Shown here: in pieces, positions 62,621 to 64,000 of the stretch
How positions within the stretch are numbered: position 1 is the first letter of the stretch
Layout: every line of letters begins with the position of its first letter
Made by a program: the position numbers and the translations under genes
The notes under the pieces: generated by a model
The model's input: the letters and a program-made list of their open reading frames with translations, nothing else
Database searches by the model: none
Told to the model about the DNA's origin: nothing
From: Thiohalocapsa sp. ML1
GTDB lineage: Bacteria > Pseudomonadota > Gammaproteobacteria > Chromatiales > Chromatiaceae
Assembly: GCF_001469165.1 (NCBI RefSeq)
Contig: NZ_JABX01000002.1
Location: 124,001 to 188,000, forward strand
Reading direction: 5' to 3'
DNA: 64,000 nucleotides

Positions 62621-62812
62621 ATGTCTCACCTACATTGGCACAGAGGCCTGGCCGCGGAGGTGCTCGCCGATCAGTGCCCGCCGGAGCCGCTGCGTGCCGC
62701 CGCCTATCGCGCCGCGTTGGCGCTCGCGCGCACGCCGGACGACGTCGCGCAGCGCCGCGCCCTCGGGGCGGCGCACCCCGGGCTGCTCGCGGCGTTTCTC
62801 GGCCAGCAATAG
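62621..62812 (+). CDS. small hypothetical protein
   Basis: A 63-residue open frame (MSHLHWHRGLAAEVLADQCP...) rich in Ala and Leu. No family was recognised and no good ribosome-binding site is seen. It may be a chance frame in high-GC DNA; the surrounding DNA is a mix of mobile-element relics. Confidence 0.25.
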   Translation: MSHLHWHRGLAAEVLADQCPPEPLRAAAYRAALALARTPDDVAQRRALGAAHPGLLAAFLGQQ

Positions 62813-63069
62813 ACCCGCTGCCCCAGTGACCCCGCTGCCCGCGCCGGAAGCGAAGCGACGGCCCAGCAACGGGCGGTCGCAGCGGAGCCGCTTGCTAGGC
62901 GATTCATTGGTTTTGGGGCAGAAGCATGGTCTTTCCCCCGATTGTTAATGCTGACGGCATTTGCGTCCGGTGCGACTTCGCTAGCCTCCCGAGTGGGCGC
63001 CGCGTGGGATGGCAGCGCTGCGCATAACGATCAAGCCTGTCGATTGTTATATTTTGTTATGCTGCGCGC

Positions 63070-63324
63070 ATGGACGTGACATGGACACCCAAGGCTCTGA
63101 AGCAGCTCAAGAAGTTGAACAACAAGCCGACGCAGTCGCGCATCCTGAGTGCCACCGCAGCGCTGGAGCGGTTCCCGGATGCCGCCAACGTGAAGGCGCT
63201 CACCGATCACCAGTACGGCTATCGGCTGCGGGTCGGCAACTATCGGGTGTTCTTCAACGTGCTGGCCGCCGTCAGCATCGTCAGCATCGAAGAGGTGAAG
63301 AAGCGCAATGAACGCACCTACTGA
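63070..63324 (+). CDS. RelE/ParE-type toxin
   Basis: An 84-residue RelE-superfamily protein: MDVTWTPKALKQLKKLNNKP, ALERFPDAANVKALTDHQYG, YRLRVGNYRVFFNVL and VSIVSIEEVKKRNERTY, the order of the RelE fold. Such toxins cleave mRNA on the ribosome (RelE) or inhibit gyrase (ParE). The antitoxin gene follows with a 17-bp overlap. It is preceded by an AT-rich start region (ATTGTTATATTTTGTTATGC) that should hold the promoter. Confidence 0.9.
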   Translation: MDVTWTPKALKQLKKLNNKPTQSRILSATAALERFPDAANVKALTDHQYGYRLRVGNYRVFFNVLAAVSIVSIEEVKKRNERTY

Positions 63325-63661
63325 GTACCAGACCATTTTCCACGATGGACGGCCGGCGTATGTGCTGGTCCCGGTGGTGGACTGGGAGCGCATCAAACCC
63401 CTGTTGTCTGCGGCCCGTGCCGCCGACGGCATCCCGCAGGCCGTGGTCGAGGCCCACGTGTTGGGCGACGTGCCGCTGATCCGCGCCTGGCGCGAGCATC
63501 TCGGGCTGACGCAACAGGCCGTTGCCGATGCCGCCGGCATGGCGCAGCCCGCGTTGGCGCGGCTGGAGCGCGGCGAAGGCAACCCTCGGCCGGCAACGCT
63601 GGCGCGGTTGGCCGCGGCCATGGGCATCAACGCCGCGCAGTTCGCGGAGGAGAGGGAATAG
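63308..63661 (+). CDS. Xre-type HTH antitoxin
   Basis: A 117-residue protein. The C-terminal HTH domain reads RAWREHLGLTQQAVADAAGM and QPALARLERGEGNPRPATLA. The N-terminal part (IFHDGRPAYVLVPVVDWERI) should contact the toxin. It is encoded downstream of the RelE-type toxin with overlapping frames, an order opposite to classical relBE but common for this Xre subgroup. Confidence 0.9.
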   Translation: MNAPTEYQTIFHDGRPAYVLVPVVDWERIKPLLSAARAADGIPQAVVEAHVLGDVPLIRAWREHLGLTQQAVADAAGMAQPALARLERGEGNPRPATLARLAAAMGINAAQFAEERE

Positions 63662-63761
63662 GCGCGCGGTCCACCTGCACCAGCCGCATCGCCGGCATCG
63701 ACCCCGGGGGCCACCGCATCAGCTCGACGGCGACGCCTCCGACGGCCCACCGCTACCGGCC

Positions 63762-64000
63762 TCAGCCCGTGGGCCGCATTCCTGCAAGCTGATCCGCGTC
63801 GTTCAGGTTCGCGAAGGGCCGATCGGCGTCATCGAAGCGCGCCGCCGCGACCCGCAGCCCCGCGAGCCAGCCGTGCACGCTGCGCCCGCCGGCGGCGAGT
63901 TAGGCGTCGAGGCTCCGGGCGAGGCGCGCCGGCAGCAGCGCGTGCGGAAGGGGCTGGCGCTCGGCATCGGCGGCCATGGCGAGCGGCCCTTGGAGGCCTT
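63762..64000 (-). CDS. mobA: MobA-like molybdenum cofactor guanylyltransferase, C-terminal part, with in-frame stop (partial)
   Basis: On the minus strand from the window edge the frame reads PLAMAADAERQPLPHALLPARLARSLDA, then a TAA at 63900-63902, then LAAGGRSVHGWLAGLRVAAA and RFDDADRPFANLNDADQLAG before the natural stop. This is the C-terminus of MobA-family enzymes (LL...L..SL..YL..GGRSVHGWL; F.NLN...L). The stop replaces the Tyr codon expected in SLDAYL. Either the gene is broken or the read has an error. The N-terminal part lies outside the window. Confidence 0.6.

Noticed and set aside
62818-62940. Inverted pair CTGCCCCA / TGGGGCAG as insertion-sequence ends
   Set aside because: Only 8 bp, no target duplication and no transposase between them.

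Overview
The window looks like a piece of chromosome from a phototrophic purple sulfur bacterium (Gammaproteobacteria, probably Chromatiaceae). The reasons are the very high GC content, a tetrahaem reaction-centre-type cytochrome (PufC-like), a high-potential iron-sulfur protein (HiPIP), SoxY and SoxZ homologues, a TauE/SafE exporter, and many intergenic palindromic and heptamer repeats. The genus cannot be decided from sequence alone. No rRNA, tRNA, CRISPR array or replication origin was recognised.

Layout. 1-10.5 kb is a surface-glycan block: a TPR protein with a carbohydrate-biosynthesis C-terminus (cut by the left edge), two GT4 glycosyltransferases, a DUF1778/GNAT toxin-antitoxin pair, and a tightly overlapping minus-strand operon (FAD oxidoreductase, flippase-like membrane protein, GT39-like mannosyltransferase, NAD-epimerase). 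10.6-12.9 kb holds three tandem paralogues of a coiled-coil plus nuclease-fold protein. 13-28.7 kb is mostly housekeeping: kdsA, an Uma2 protein, an NDUFA9-type SDR, TauE, a cyclase-like protein, a lytic transglycosylase, an IMPase-like phosphatase, a methyltransferase, trmB, a FetAB-type transporter and nadE. 28.9-44.5 kb is a decayed toxin with its antitoxin, then one long minus-strand chemosensory operon (CheW, MCP, CheW, CheA, CheB, CheR-TPR, hybrid kinase, response regulator). Its second cheW is split by an IS1634-type element and its last gene appears truncated. 44.5-51.6 kb holds palindromic repeats, a DUF29 gene, a malate:quinone oxidoreductase, an Uma2 gene and ileS.

52.3-59.8 kb is the most interesting region: seven co-directional genes for a Tat-exported single-domain metallophosphoesterase, a monohaem cytochrome c, a DUF1566 protein, SoxY, SoxZ, a HiPIP, and a 1186-residue PufC-like lipoprotein. 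That last protein carries a long coiled coil of 52-residue repeats and a C-terminal OmpA peptidoglycan-binding domain. The set resembles a reduced Sox system wired to a reaction-centre-type cytochrome that could be held on the cell wall. No pufLM, soxB or soxA lies beside it. A second OmpA-domain gene converges on it from 61.4 kb.

61.4-63 kb is mobile-DNA debris: an ATPase fragment split by a 106-bp MITE, REP-type hairpins and a truncated transposase. After it come a RelE/Xre-type toxin-antitoxin pair and the C-terminus of a MobA-like gene with an in-frame stop.

Repeats run through the window. A dispersed element of up to about 195 bp built around a variable (AAGGGCC)n/(GGCCCTT)n stem occurs four times, and REP-like GGGTACGCCG hairpins sit just 3' of nadE, mqo and the pufC-like gene.
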